From Candidatus Proteinoplasmatales archaeon SG8-5 (GTDB lineage: Archaea > Thermoplasmatota > Thermoplasmata > SG8-5): DNA of 9,178 nucleotides. The stretch lies in contig LSSH01000109.1 in NCBI GenBank assembly GCA_001595885.1, positions 1 through 9,178 of the forward strand. Direction: 5' to 3'. A program made the position numbers and the translations under genes. This document shows positions 1-5,551 of the stretch, in pieces. The notes below the pieces were generated by a model, which made no database searches, was not told the DNA's origin, and saw only the letters and a program-made list of their open reading frames with translations. The number at the start of each line of letters is the position of its first letter. The stretch's first letter is position 1.

Positions 1-310
1 CGCACTAAGGAAACACAGAGTCCTAACACCACATCTCCCATATGTTTCCACACGGGATTCGGTTTGCCCTGTGCCGTTTTCGATCGCCTTTACTCACGGC
101 ATCTCGATTGATTTCTTTTCCTGCGGGTACTAAGATGCTTCAATCCCCCGCGTTCCCCATCATTACTGATTACGCCGAAGCGTAGGAAGTCCCATTCGGT
201 AATCATTGGATCAACGGTTCCTTGCGCCTACCCAATGCATATCGCAGCTTGGCACGACCTTCATCGGCGCCCGAGCCAAGCCATCCACCAAACAGCGTAG
301 CTAGCCACAG
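1..310 (-). rRNA. 23S ribosomal RNA, 5' portion (partial)
   Basis: Read on the minus strand, this is the 5' end of an archaeal large-subunit rRNA. The near-universal segment GGTGGATGGCTTGG lies at about 290-277. It is followed by GATGAAGG.CGTGCCAAGCTGCGAT, CCGAATGGG (about 201-193) and GAAGCATCTTAGTACCCGCAGGAAAAGAAATCAA (about 141-108), which are the conserved 5.8S-like/domain I landmarks. The gene runs out of the window at base 1, so only about 310 bases of domain I are present. The 5' boundary near 310 is estimated from the distance between the GGTGGATG landmark and the mature end in other 23S rRNAs and may be off by several bases. No 16S rRNA or tRNA-Ala lies upstream, so this 23S gene is physically unlinked from 16S on this side. 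Confidence 0.96.
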
Positions 311-372
311 ACTATCGGCTTGACACACGTCCAGGTTGTATATGGCGTATGAACGGAATCACCGGCCGAAAG

Positions 373-388
373 GAAGCCCTGGGGCTTC
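373..388 (-). repeat. Inverted repeat in 23S leader (hairpin 3)
   Basis: A perfect 6-bp inverted repeat, GAAGCC at 373-378 and GGCTTC at 383-388, with a 4-base loop. It lies about 60 bases upstream of the mature 23S 5' end. It is probably a small stem in the rRNA leader transcript. Confidence 0.5.
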
Positions 389-411
389 GTAATGTGGTAC
401 CTTCCAAGTAA

Positions 412-429
412 GCATCGCGATAGCGACGC
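412..429 (-). repeat. Inverted repeat in 23S leader (hairpin 2)
   Basis: On the transcribed strand GCGUCGC and GCGAUGC pair over 7 positions, including one G-U, around a UAUC loop. On the plus strand the same pair is an A-C mismatch, so the dyad is better formed in the leader RNA than in the opposite strand. Confidence 0.5.
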
Positions 430-458
430 ACACATCTTCGGCCTCCGCCCTTCCCCGG

Positions 459-477
459 TCACACATCATCGGTGTGA
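459..477 (-). repeat. Inverted repeat in 23S leader (hairpin 1)
   Basis: A perfect 6-bp stem TCACAC/GTGTGA (459-464 and 472-477) around a 7-base loop. It lies in the leader roughly 70-90 bases after the predicted rRNA transcription start. Confidence 0.5.
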
Positions 478-505
478 ACGGGTGCACGGATTTTCAAAGC
501 GATGA

Positions 506-523
506 CACGGCAATATTGCTGTG
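506..523. repeat. Palindrome CAC-n-GCAATATTGC-n-GTG downstream of rRNA promoter
   Basis: An 18-base dyad made of a perfect 10-base core GCAATATTGC (510-519) flanked after one base by CAC (506-508) and GTG (521-523). It sits about 25-45 bases downstream of the predicted 23S transcription start. Because the symmetry is in DNA and leaves little room for an RNA loop, it fits a dimeric-protein binding site better than a hairpin. No regulator can be named. Confidence 0.4.
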
Positions 524-570
524 CCAATTGCTCGCCTGCTAAGTGATTCCCCTATATGTAGGTTACTGTT

Positions 571-580
571 TATATAAATT
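571..580 (-). promoter_or_regulatory. TATA-box promoter for the 23S rRNA transcript
   Basis: On the minus strand the sequence AATTTATATAAAC contains a near-ideal archaeal TATA element at about 571-580. A start 25 or so bases downstream would fall near 549-548, giving a leader of about 240 bases before 23S. The element is close to palindromic, so orientation rests on the rRNA downstream and on a separate TATA for the divergent gene at 599-608. Confidence 0.6.
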
Positions 581-598
581 GTGATAATATGAGAAAAC

Positions 599-608
599 AC
601 TTTTAAAC
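599..608 (+). promoter_or_regulatory. BRE/TATA promoter for the 651-2193 operon
   Basis: A purine-rich BRE-like GAGAAAAC (591-598) is directly followed by ACTTTTAAAC (599-608). Transcription is expected to begin near 630, leaving about 20 bases of leader that include GGCGGGG (633-640 region), a weak ribosome site. It lies back to back with the rRNA promoter. Confidence 0.5.
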
Positions 609-650
609 CTGTAGCCTTTTTGGATGTAACGCAGGCGGGGATAAAACCGT

Positions 651-875
651 ATGGATATTGAAGCAAAAATGATCGAGTACATGCGACCCTTGTTCGGTGA
701 CATGGCGGAGAAGGCCATTGAGAACCAGAAGAGCAAGCTCGGTGTATCAGGAAAACCGTCAAAGGAGGACTATCGGAGGATAGTCGAGGCCCTGCGTGAC
801 TTGTGCAATAACATGGCCGGTGAGCAGATCTCGGATAAGATCTATGTTGGTCTGATTGAGATTCTGGATGATTGA
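651..875 (+). CDS. Hypothetical 74-residue helical protein, first gene of KaiC-like operon
   Basis: I do not recognise a named family. The 74-residue product is soluble and charged, with no signal peptide, membrane segment or cysteine pair. It reads as an all-helical protein: an N-terminal helix with MIEYMRPLFG, a basic linker near residues 28-38 (KSKLGVSGKPSKEDYRR), and two further helices ending in IYVGLIEILDD. The start at 651 follows a BRE/TATA by about 45 bases; the ribosome site is weak. Its TGA stop overlaps the GAGGTGA ribosome site of the HhH-TPR-KaiC gene, so the two are almost certainly co-transcribed and translationally linked. That makes a small accessory or partner protein for the ATPase the simplest guess, but this is inference from position only. 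The codon pattern matches neighbouring genes, supporting a real gene. Confidence 0.8.
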   Translation: MDIEAKMIEYMRPLFGDMAEKAIENQKSKLGVSGKPSKEDYRRIVEALRDLCNNMAGEQISDKIYVGLIEILDD

Positions 876-880
876 GGTGA
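874..880 (+). promoter_or_regulatory. Ribosome binding site GAGGTGA fixing the start at 886
   Basis: GAGGTGA lies 5 bases before ATG 886 and overlaps the stop codon of the upstream gene (873-875). It favours ATG 886 over the in-frame TTG at 856, which would lie inside the upstream gene with no such site. Confidence 0.7.
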
Positions 881-885
881 CAGCG

Positions 886-2193
886 ATGGCAGGCAAGAAG
901 GATACCGTGTTGAAGGAGTTCATTACCCTTCCCGGGGTGGGCATGTCCAAGGCGAAGCTGCTGTATGATGCGGGATTCAAGTCAATCGAGGACCTTTCGA
1001 ACGCCCCGGTGAAGGACCTGGAGAAGGTCAAGGGCATCCCGAAGGTCCTGGCCAAGGACATCCACGAGCATTATCACCCACAGGAAGAGCCCAAAGACGA
1101 GCCAAAGAAGAAGGGCAAGAAGAAAAAGAAGTCCGATACGGACATCCTGCTCGACAAGGGCATAGCCCTGTACCAGAAGGGCAAGTGGGGCCAGGCGTTG
1201 CAGATCGTCAACGATGTCCTACATAAGGAGCCGCTGAACGAGCGCGCGCTGCTCCACAAGGGCGACATCTACCTCGAGAGGGAGAAGTGGGGACTCGCCC
1301 TGGAGGCCTACGAGACGCTCGTGGACCTGGGAACGGAGAGCGACCGGGCCTGGGTAGGCTGCGGCGAAGCCCTTCAGGGCCTGGACAGGAACTCGGAGGC
1401 CAGGGCCTACTACAAGAGGGCGCTGGAGTTCAACCCGGACAACGAGACCGCGAAGGCCAAGCTCGCGGAGGACGACCGCCTGAAGACGTACGTGTCCGGA
1501 CTGGATGACATGCTGGAGGGCGGTATACCGACCAAGCAGGTGATACTCATCTGCGGAAGGGCCGGCTCCATGAAGTCGTCATTCGCATATTACATACTTC
1601 ACAAGCTTTCGGAGAACGAGAGGCGGAAGGCCATATACCTCACCCTGGAGCAGAGCCGCACGAGCCTGCTCAGGCACATGAGGAAGCTGGGGCTCAGCCG
1701 GGACCTGGCAACGAGCATGATGATCTCCGACCTCGATGACATGGTGGTCATCGACATGGCCCGTTTGAGGAAGGAAACGGACCCGGACCTTATCGGCAGT
1801 ATCGACTGGCTCAACTCCATCATCACCCAGATCCAGAATTACAAGGAGACGTTCGGCTGCGAGGTCGTCGCCATTGACTCGCTGTCCGCGCTGTACTCCC
1901 TAACAACGTTCAAGAACGCGAGGAGCGAGCTGTTCTTCTTCTTCGAGAAGCTCCGCGACCTTGACATAACCGTATTACTGGTTTCGGAAATGCTCGACCC
2001 AAACGCGGAACAGTTCGGCCCGCACGGAGTGGAGGAGTTCCTGGCCGACGGCATAATCCACCTCAAGACCGAGAAGTACGGCAACCGCGCCAACCTCTTC
2101 CTCGGCGTCATGAAGATGCGCGAGACGAATCATGAAAGAGATTACTTTCCACTGATAGTTGACAAGGCCGGATTCGAGATCGTCCGCGATTGA
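886..2193 (+). CDS. HhH-TPR-KaiC fusion: RecA/RadA-superfamily ATPase
   Basis: The 435-residue protein has four parts. Residues about 11-62 form a helix-hairpin-helix domain like the RadA N-terminus (LPGVGMSKAKLLYDAGF, then KVKGIPKVLAKDI). A lysine-rich linker follows (about 69-82), then roughly three TPR-type helical repeats (about 84-195, with KGIALYQKGKWGQAL, YLEREKWGLALEAYE and EARAYYKRALEFNPDN). A KaiC/Rad55-type RecA core fills about 200-435. It opens with the KaiC signature SGLDDMLEGGIP and has a P-loop GRAGSMKSS (224-232), an ELSE-type LEQ at 254-256 in the catalytic-glutamate position, and Walker B VVAIDS (327-332). The family binds and hydrolyses ATP and often acts in signalling or DNA-linked assemblies; HhH suggests nucleic-acid contact and TPR suggests protein partners. 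The P-loop has Met where most have Gly before the Lys. Function is unassigned; the domain calls are secure. Confidence 0.93.
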   Translation: MAGKKDTVLKEFITLPGVGMSKAKLLYDAGFKSIEDLSNAPVKDLEKVKGIPKVLAKDIHEHYHPQEEPKDEPKKKGKKKKKSDTDILLDKGIALYQKGKWGQALQIVNDVLHKEPLNERALLHKGDIYLEREKWGLALEAYETLVDLGTESDRAWVGCGEALQGLDRNSEARAYYKRALEFNPDNETAKAKLAEDDRLKTYVSGLDDMLEGGIPTKQVILICGRAGSMKSSFAYYILHKLSENERRKAIYLTLEQSRTSLLRHMRKLGLSRDLATSMMISDLDDMVVIDMARLRKETDPDLIGSIDWLNSIITQIQNYKETFGCEVVAIDSLSALYSLTTFKNARSELFFFFEKLRDLDITVLLVSEMLDPNAEQFGPHGVEEFLADGIIHLKTEKYGNRANLFLGVMKMRETNHERDYFPLIVDKAGFEIVRD

Positions 2194-2232
2194 GCATGAT
2201 AACTGACATCATTATGATATTACGTAAATACG

Positions 2233-2242
2233 TTTAAATATA
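2233..2242 (+). promoter_or_regulatory. TATA-box promoter for the first MscS gene
   Basis: TTTAAATATA lies about 30-39 bases before ATG 2272 in the 78-base AT-rich gap after the KaiC-like gene. The expected start is near 2262-2266. No Shine-Dalgarno sequence precedes the ATG, so the transcript is predicted to be leaderless or to have a leader of only a few bases. This also separates the MscS/CorA unit from the upstream operon. Confidence 0.55.
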
Positions 2243-2271
2243 CATTGTATCATGTTTCTCAATAGATCATT

Positions 2272-3267
2272 ATGAAGTTTAAGGAGTTACCAGGAAGAAT
2301 TCTAATCCTTACCATTATCATTATGTTAGCAGCGATAGTTTGGTTTTTCAATGACCAGTATCCAAATATTATCCTATTCGATGTAGATATCAACGAGTTC
2401 CTATTCAAGGGCTATCAAACTCTTGTCGCAATAGCAATTGTCTATCTCATCTTCAAGATTATCTTTGAGGGTACTTTTGTCAGGAGCGTAAGGGACTATA
2501 GGAGCAGGTACGCGTTCAAGAAGGCGGTCTCCGTGCTCTACTTCGCCGGCTGTCTGATTGTACTTGTGAGCATTTGGCTCGAGAACACGCAGAACCTTCT
2601 TGTCGCTTACGGTCTCATAGGGGCAGGTATCGCAATCGCTCTCCAGGACTTCTTCAAGAACTTCGTCGGCGGCATACTCATCCTTGTCAATAAGATCTAC
2701 AGTGTCGGGGACAGGATAGACATCAATAACCGCACCGGTGACGTGATTGACATAGGTGTGTTCTACACGACTTTAATGGAGATCAAGGAATGGGTGGCCG
2801 GTGACCAGGCAACAGGTCGTTTGACAGTCATTCCAAACGGATTTGTCCTGTCCGGCACGGTGAGTAACTACACGAAGGACCACAACTTCATCTGGGACGA
2901 GATTAGCATACCCATAACCTACGATAGCGACTGGAAGCTAGCCCAGCAATTATTCATGGATATTGCCACAAAGGAGACCGTGGAGATTGTTAAAAATGCG
3001 GAGGAGGGCATCTCCCGATTGAAGGACAAATATTATTCCATTCAAATTAGGAACCTTGAGCCTCAGGTTTTCATTACACCGACTGACAACTGGATAACAG
3101 TTGACATCAGATATGTTACGAAGGTTTATAACAGGCGCGATTTAAAAACACTTTTGAGCCAACATATACTGGAAGCCGTTGAGAAATCAGACAAAATCAA
3201 GATTGCGTCGGCGACCTTCGACATCGTAGCATTCCCCGAAGTGCGCATAAAGGATACAAAGGGGTGA
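2272..3267 (+). CDS. MscS-family small-conductance mechanosensitive channel
   Basis: A 331-residue membrane protein of the MscS family, which opens under membrane tension to release solutes during hypo-osmotic shock. It has hydrophobic segments at about 9-26, 47-65 and 86-103, then the pore-lining TM3 at about 107-141 with the glycine/alanine-rich packing run YGLIGAGIAIALQDFFKN, leading into the family hallmark VGGILILVNKIYSVGDRIDI. The cytoplasmic beta domain follows (TGDVIDIGVFYTTL, then VIPNGFVLSGTVSNYT), and then the alpha/beta vestibule. The length is near the E. coli MscS value of 286 plus one extra N-terminal helix. ATG 2272 follows a TATA element with no ribosome site, suggesting a leaderless start. 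The gene ends 2 bases before the CorA-type start codon, so both are likely one transcript. The ends are AT-richer than the middle. A second paralog lies at 5552-6580. Confidence 0.95.
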   Translation: MKFKELPGRILILTIIIMLAAIVWFFNDQYPNIILFDVDINEFLFKGYQTLVAIAIVYLIFKIIFEGTFVRSVRDYRSRYAFKKAVSVLYFAGCLIVLVSIWLENTQNLLVAYGLIGAGIAIALQDFFKNFVGGILILVNKIYSVGDRIDINNRTGDVIDIGVFYTTLMEIKEWVAGDQATGRLTVIPNGFVLSGTVSNYTKDHNFIWDEISIPITYDSDWKLAQQLFMDIATKETVEIVKNAEEGISRLKDKYYSIQIRNLEPQVFITPTDNWITVDIRYVTKVYNRRDLKTLLSQHILEAVEKSDKIKIASATFDIVAFPEVRIKDTKG

Positions 3268-3269
3268 AC

Positions 3270-4382
3270 ATGAAGCTGCTGAAGTTTCCGTCGATAATGA
3301 AGATGCCGAAGTTCAAGCTGCCCAAGGTCGCGAAGAAGAGGACGGTGAAGGTTGGTCTGCCTCCCGGAACGCTGGTCTACACAGGGGAGGTGAGGGACGA
3401 ACCGGTTCGCACCACCTACATGATTTATGACGCTGAACATTATGAGGAGGGTGAGATCAAATCAATAGAGGAATTGAACAGCCATGTCGACAAGCCCGAG
3501 GTCACTTGGATCAACGTGGACGGCATCCACGATACCGGTATCATTGAATCCATCGGAAATGCCTTCAAGCTCCACCCCTCAATATTGGAGGACATCGTGG
3601 ACACGGAACAACGACCCAGGATGGAGGATTTTGATGATTACATCTTCGTGACCTTGAAGATGCTTGTCTATAAAGAAAAGAACAGGGAGGTCACGTCCGA
3701 GCACATCTCCCTCATTCTTGGCCCCAATTATCTCATTACCTTTCAGGAGAGACCGGGCGACATCTTCGACATCATCAGGGGCCGGATAAGGACAGGCAAG
3801 GGCCGGATAAGGCAGTCGGGGGACGATTACCTGGCTTATGCGCTGATTGATACGGTCATCGACCAGTATTACATCATCCTGGAGAGGATAGGCGAGGTGG
3901 TCGAGGAGATAGAGGAGGAGCTGATGAGCCGCCCGAAGATCGAGACGCTGCAGCAGATATACTACCTGAAAAGGGAGATGATATTCCTCAGGAAATCGGT
4001 CTGGCCGCTGAGGGAGGTCATCGGCGGTCTGGACAGGAGCGATTCAGCCCTCATCAAGCAGGAAACGGGCCGGTTCTTCAGGGACGTGTACGACCATACG
4101 ATACAGGCCATCGACATGGTCGAGACCTACAGGGACATGCTGTCGGGCATGCTGGACCTATACCTCTCCAGCATCAGCAACCGAATGAACGAGGTCATGA
4201 AGGTGTTGACAATAATCGCCACCATATTCATCCCGCTGACCTTCATCGCCGGCGTCTACGGCATGAACTTCCTGAACATGCCCGAGCTGCGGTGGGAATA
4301 CGGATACTATCTCATATGGTTGGTTATGTTGATAATCACGATGCTGATGGTCATCTACTTCAAGAGGAAGAGGTGGCTTTGA
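3270..4382 (+). CDS. corA: CorA-type Mg2+/divalent-cation transporter
   Basis: The 370-residue product has the CorA plan. A large acidic cytoplasmic N-domain is followed by a long helical stalk (about 190-310, with RIGEVVEEIEEELM) and two C-terminal membrane helices (about 312-330 and 345-364). The signature YGMNF sits at residues 330-334, preceded by IPLTFIAGV and followed by the periplasmic loop NMPELRW. A basic KRKRWL tail ends the protein. GMN is the selectivity-filter motif of Mg2+/Co2+/Ni2+ channels that assemble as pentamers. A basic stretch (about 11-27) precedes the domain. I prefer ATG 3270, five bases after AAAGGGG. GTG 3264, overlapping the MscS stop, would add two residues. Its tight coupling to an MscS gene suggests a joint role in osmotic and ionic balance. 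Mg2+ is the likely ion, but the sequence cannot fix specificity. Confidence 0.95.
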   Translation: MKLLKFPSIMKMPKFKLPKVAKKRTVKVGLPPGTLVYTGEVRDEPVRTTYMIYDAEHYEEGEIKSIEELNSHVDKPEVTWINVDGIHDTGIIESIGNAFKLHPSILEDIVDTEQRPRMEDFDDYIFVTLKMLVYKEKNREVTSEHISLILGPNYLITFQERPGDIFDIIRGRIRTGKGRIRQSGDDYLAYALIDTVIDQYYIILERIGEVVEEIEEELMSRPKIETLQQIYYLKREMIFLRKSVWPLREVIGGLDRSDSALIKQETGRFFRDVYDHTIQAIDMVETYRDMLSGMLDLYLSSISNRMNEVMKVLTIIATIFIPLTFIAGVYGMNFLNMPELRWEYGYYLIWLVMLIITMLMVIYFKRKRWL

Positions 4383-4398
4383 ATTCTGTCGATACGAA

Positions 4399-4428
4399 GG
4401 ATAATAATCCCCTGACAGTTACTGGGGA
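4399..4428 (+). promoter_or_regulatory. Candidate promoter with inverted repeat before the 4449 gene
   Basis: AGGATAATAATCC resembles a BRE/TATA element at about 4398-4409, placing a start near 4430. Immediately downstream, TCCCC (4408-4412) and GGGGA (4424-4428) form an inverted repeat with an 11-base gap. It could be an operator overlapping the start region, or a weak hairpin ending CorA transcription; the sequence does not decide. Confidence 0.35.
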
Positions 4429-4448
4429 ATTTCACGGAGGTGAATGAT

Positions 4449-4874
4449 ATGGTTATGATAAGAAGACCTATTCGAGGAAGCCTTTGCAGAGCCGTTCACG
4501 TTGACGGTTTCAACCATTACGCCAATCCGAAGAAGGTTCGGTTGACAATGTATAATCTGCAACTGGCAATCCCTGAGGTCCAGGATAACGATGCGATACT
4601 GCAGTTGGTTAGGGAGAACGAGTTGGTCTTTGATAGAACCCTGTTCTTCCTGTTCGCCGATAGGATACAAAGGATCAAGAAATGGCTGGAGGTGCACACC
4701 CTGGACGAGTGGGAACGGACGGAATTGGATACCGAGGATGTCTTCAAATACGTTGGTATTAACTTCTCCAGCGATGAGATACAGGCGATGTGGTCCGGCA
4801 AGGAGATCACGATGCCAGAGGACACGAACATCAATCTCATCCCGGTATTGACCGAGAATAGGGATGAGGAGTAG
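4449..4874 (+). CDS. Hypothetical 141-residue soluble protein
   Basis: I do not recognise the family. The product is soluble, with no membrane span or signal peptide. It starts with a basic strand (VMIRRPIRGSLCRAVHVDGF), has a middle region rich in hydrophobic helices (NDAILQLVRENELVFDRTLFFLFADRIQRIKKWLEVH) and an acidic C-terminus ending in DEE. The GYVGINFSSDEI-like stretch (YVGINFSSDEIQAMW, about 101-115) may be a helix-turn structure. ATG 4449 is chosen because the strong site GGAGGTGA (4436-4443) lies 5 bases before it. The GTG at 4440 would lie inside that site. It sits 66 bases after corA, same strand, and faces the CBS-domain gene tail to tail. Involvement in the ion-transport block is possible from position alone. 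Confidence 0.8.
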   Translation: MVMIRRPIRGSLCRAVHVDGFNHYANPKKVRLTMYNLQLAIPEVQDNDAILQLVRENELVFDRTLFFLFADRIQRIKKWLEVHTLDEWERTELDTEDVFKYVGINFSSDEIQAMWSGKEITMPEDTNINLIPVLTENRDEE

Positions 4875-4899
4875 ATGACGGGTGTGACGACACCATCAT
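4875..4899. terminator. Candidate hairpin between convergent genes
   Basis: In the 35-base gap between two convergent genes, GGTGT-GACG-ACACC (4881-4894) forms a perfect 5-bp stem and 4-base loop, and outer ATGA/TCAT (4875-4878 and 4896-4899) can extend it. It is placed to end transcription from both sides. Archaeal termination usually depends on T-runs, which are absent here, so this is tentative. Confidence 0.3.
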
Positions 4900-4909
4900 A
4901 GCATCATTA

Positions 4910-5461
4910 CTAGTCATCCTTTGGCTTCAGCGTCACCGGGTCGATGTGCCTGATGCCCTTCTCTTCCCTAATGAGCCTCAGGTTTTCCATCCGTAAGTCG
5001 TCTCCCTTCTTGACCGATTCGAGGGTCAAACGCATTATCTCCATTCCCCTGAGCTCGCCCAGCAGGACGCCGTCGTCATCCACGACTGGTATATCGGTCT
5101 GACCCGTATCCAGCATGATCTTCAAGGCTTCCTTGACTGTTTGATATCCCTTGACGGGTCTCTCAGGCTTCATCAACTTGCTGACGTCGTCCATGAACAG
5201 GTCCTTCATGTATCTCACGAAGGGCCAGAACCCTTCCTTCCTGACCTTGAAGCGGGCGCTGCTCGCCCTTATCATGTTCAGGTACGAAACCGCGCCAACC
5301 AGCTTGTCCTCATCGTCGACCACGTAGATCTTGCGCGTGTAAGGATTCTCCAAGAGGACCTCCATCGCCTCGTGGACCATTGTGCCCTTCCTTATCTTGG
5401 CCGGTTCGACAAGGAGGAACTCGTGAGTGTCAGCGATCAGTCTCGCGTCCATGATGCCCAT
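4910..5461 (-). CDS. Two-CBS-domain regulatory protein
   Basis: A 183-residue soluble protein with a pair of CBS domains, about 16-68 (TMVHEAMEVLLENPYTRKIYVVDDEDKLVGAVSYLNMI) and 93-147 (KPERPVKGYQTVKEALKIML, then DIPVVDDDGVLLGELRGMEIM). These pack into a Bateman module that usually binds AMP, ADP, ATP or S-adenosylmethionine and controls a partner. A basic, aromatic insert (about 69-92, EGFWPFVRYMKDLF) separates the halves, and a charged tail follows. No catalytic or membrane domain is attached, so it probably acts on another protein. ATG 5461 is supported by GGTGA four bases upstream and a BRE/TATA (AGAAAAG then ATATTTAA) about 35 bases upstream. It lies between corA and a second MscS gene, facing away from the latter. 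CBS modules regulate some Mg2+ transporters such as MgtE, so a link to corA is plausible but unproven. Confidence 0.9.
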   Translation of the reverse strand: MGIMDARLIADTHEFLLVEPAKIRKGTMVHEAMEVLLENPYTRKIYVVDDEDKLVGAVSYLNMIRASSARFKVRKEGFWPFVRYMKDLFMDDVSKLMKPERPVKGYQTVKEALKIMLDTGQTDIPVVDDDGVLLGELRGMEIMRLTLESVKKGDDLRMENLRLIREEKGIRHIDPVTLKPKDD

Positions 5462-5492
5462 AATTTCACCATGTCAAATATGGCTTTCATCA

Positions 5493-5528
5493 TTAAATAT
5501 CTTTTCTGAGATGATAAGTTTTTAATAA
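5493..5528. promoter_or_regulatory. Divergent promoters for the CBS gene (-) and second MscS gene (+)
   Basis: On the minus strand, AGAAAAG (BRE-like) is followed by ATATTTAA (5500-5493), giving a start near 5471 just before the GGTGA site of the CBS gene. On the plus strand, TTTTTAATAA (5519-5528) lies about 24-33 bases before ATG 5552. There is no ribosome site there, so the MscS transcript is predicted to be leaderless. The two genes share a 90-base AT-rich control region. Confidence 0.5.
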
Positions 5529-5551
5529 AGCGTTCGAGTTAATGTAATATC

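Larger units (their letters stand above)
311..548 (-). other. 23S rRNA 5' leader with several inverted repeats
   Basis: About 240 bases lie between the predicted transcription start (near 548) and the mature 23S 5' end, with no protein-coding gene or tRNA that I can support. On the transcribed strand there are at least three potential hairpins: 459-477 (6-bp stem TCACAC/GTGTGA, 7-base loop), 412-429 (7-bp stem with one G-U, UAUC loop) and 373-388 (6-bp stem GAAGCC/GGCTTC). A DNA palindrome lies at 506-523. A leader like this is expected to contain the 5' strand of the 23S processing stem; its 3' partner lies outside the window. The processing role is inferred from rRNA biology, not seen. Confidence 0.6.

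Noticed and set aside
311..548. A tRNA gene in the 23S leader
   Set aside because: I looked for a GGTTCRA-type T-loop with a 7-bp acceptor stem on the transcribed strand and found none.
466..762. Minus-strand 98-residue reading frame over the rRNA leader
   Set aside because: It overlaps the rRNA promoter, leader and an opposing gene, and its residues show no protein-like pattern.
856..885. Longer N-terminus of the KaiC fusion starting at TTG 856
   Set aside because: It would start inside the upstream gene with no ribosome site, while ATG 886 has GAGGTGA five bases before it and begins at the HhH domain.
2194..2225. Terminator hairpin after the KaiC fusion gene
   Set aside because: The CATGAT/ATCAT pairing is short and imperfect, and no T-run follows it.
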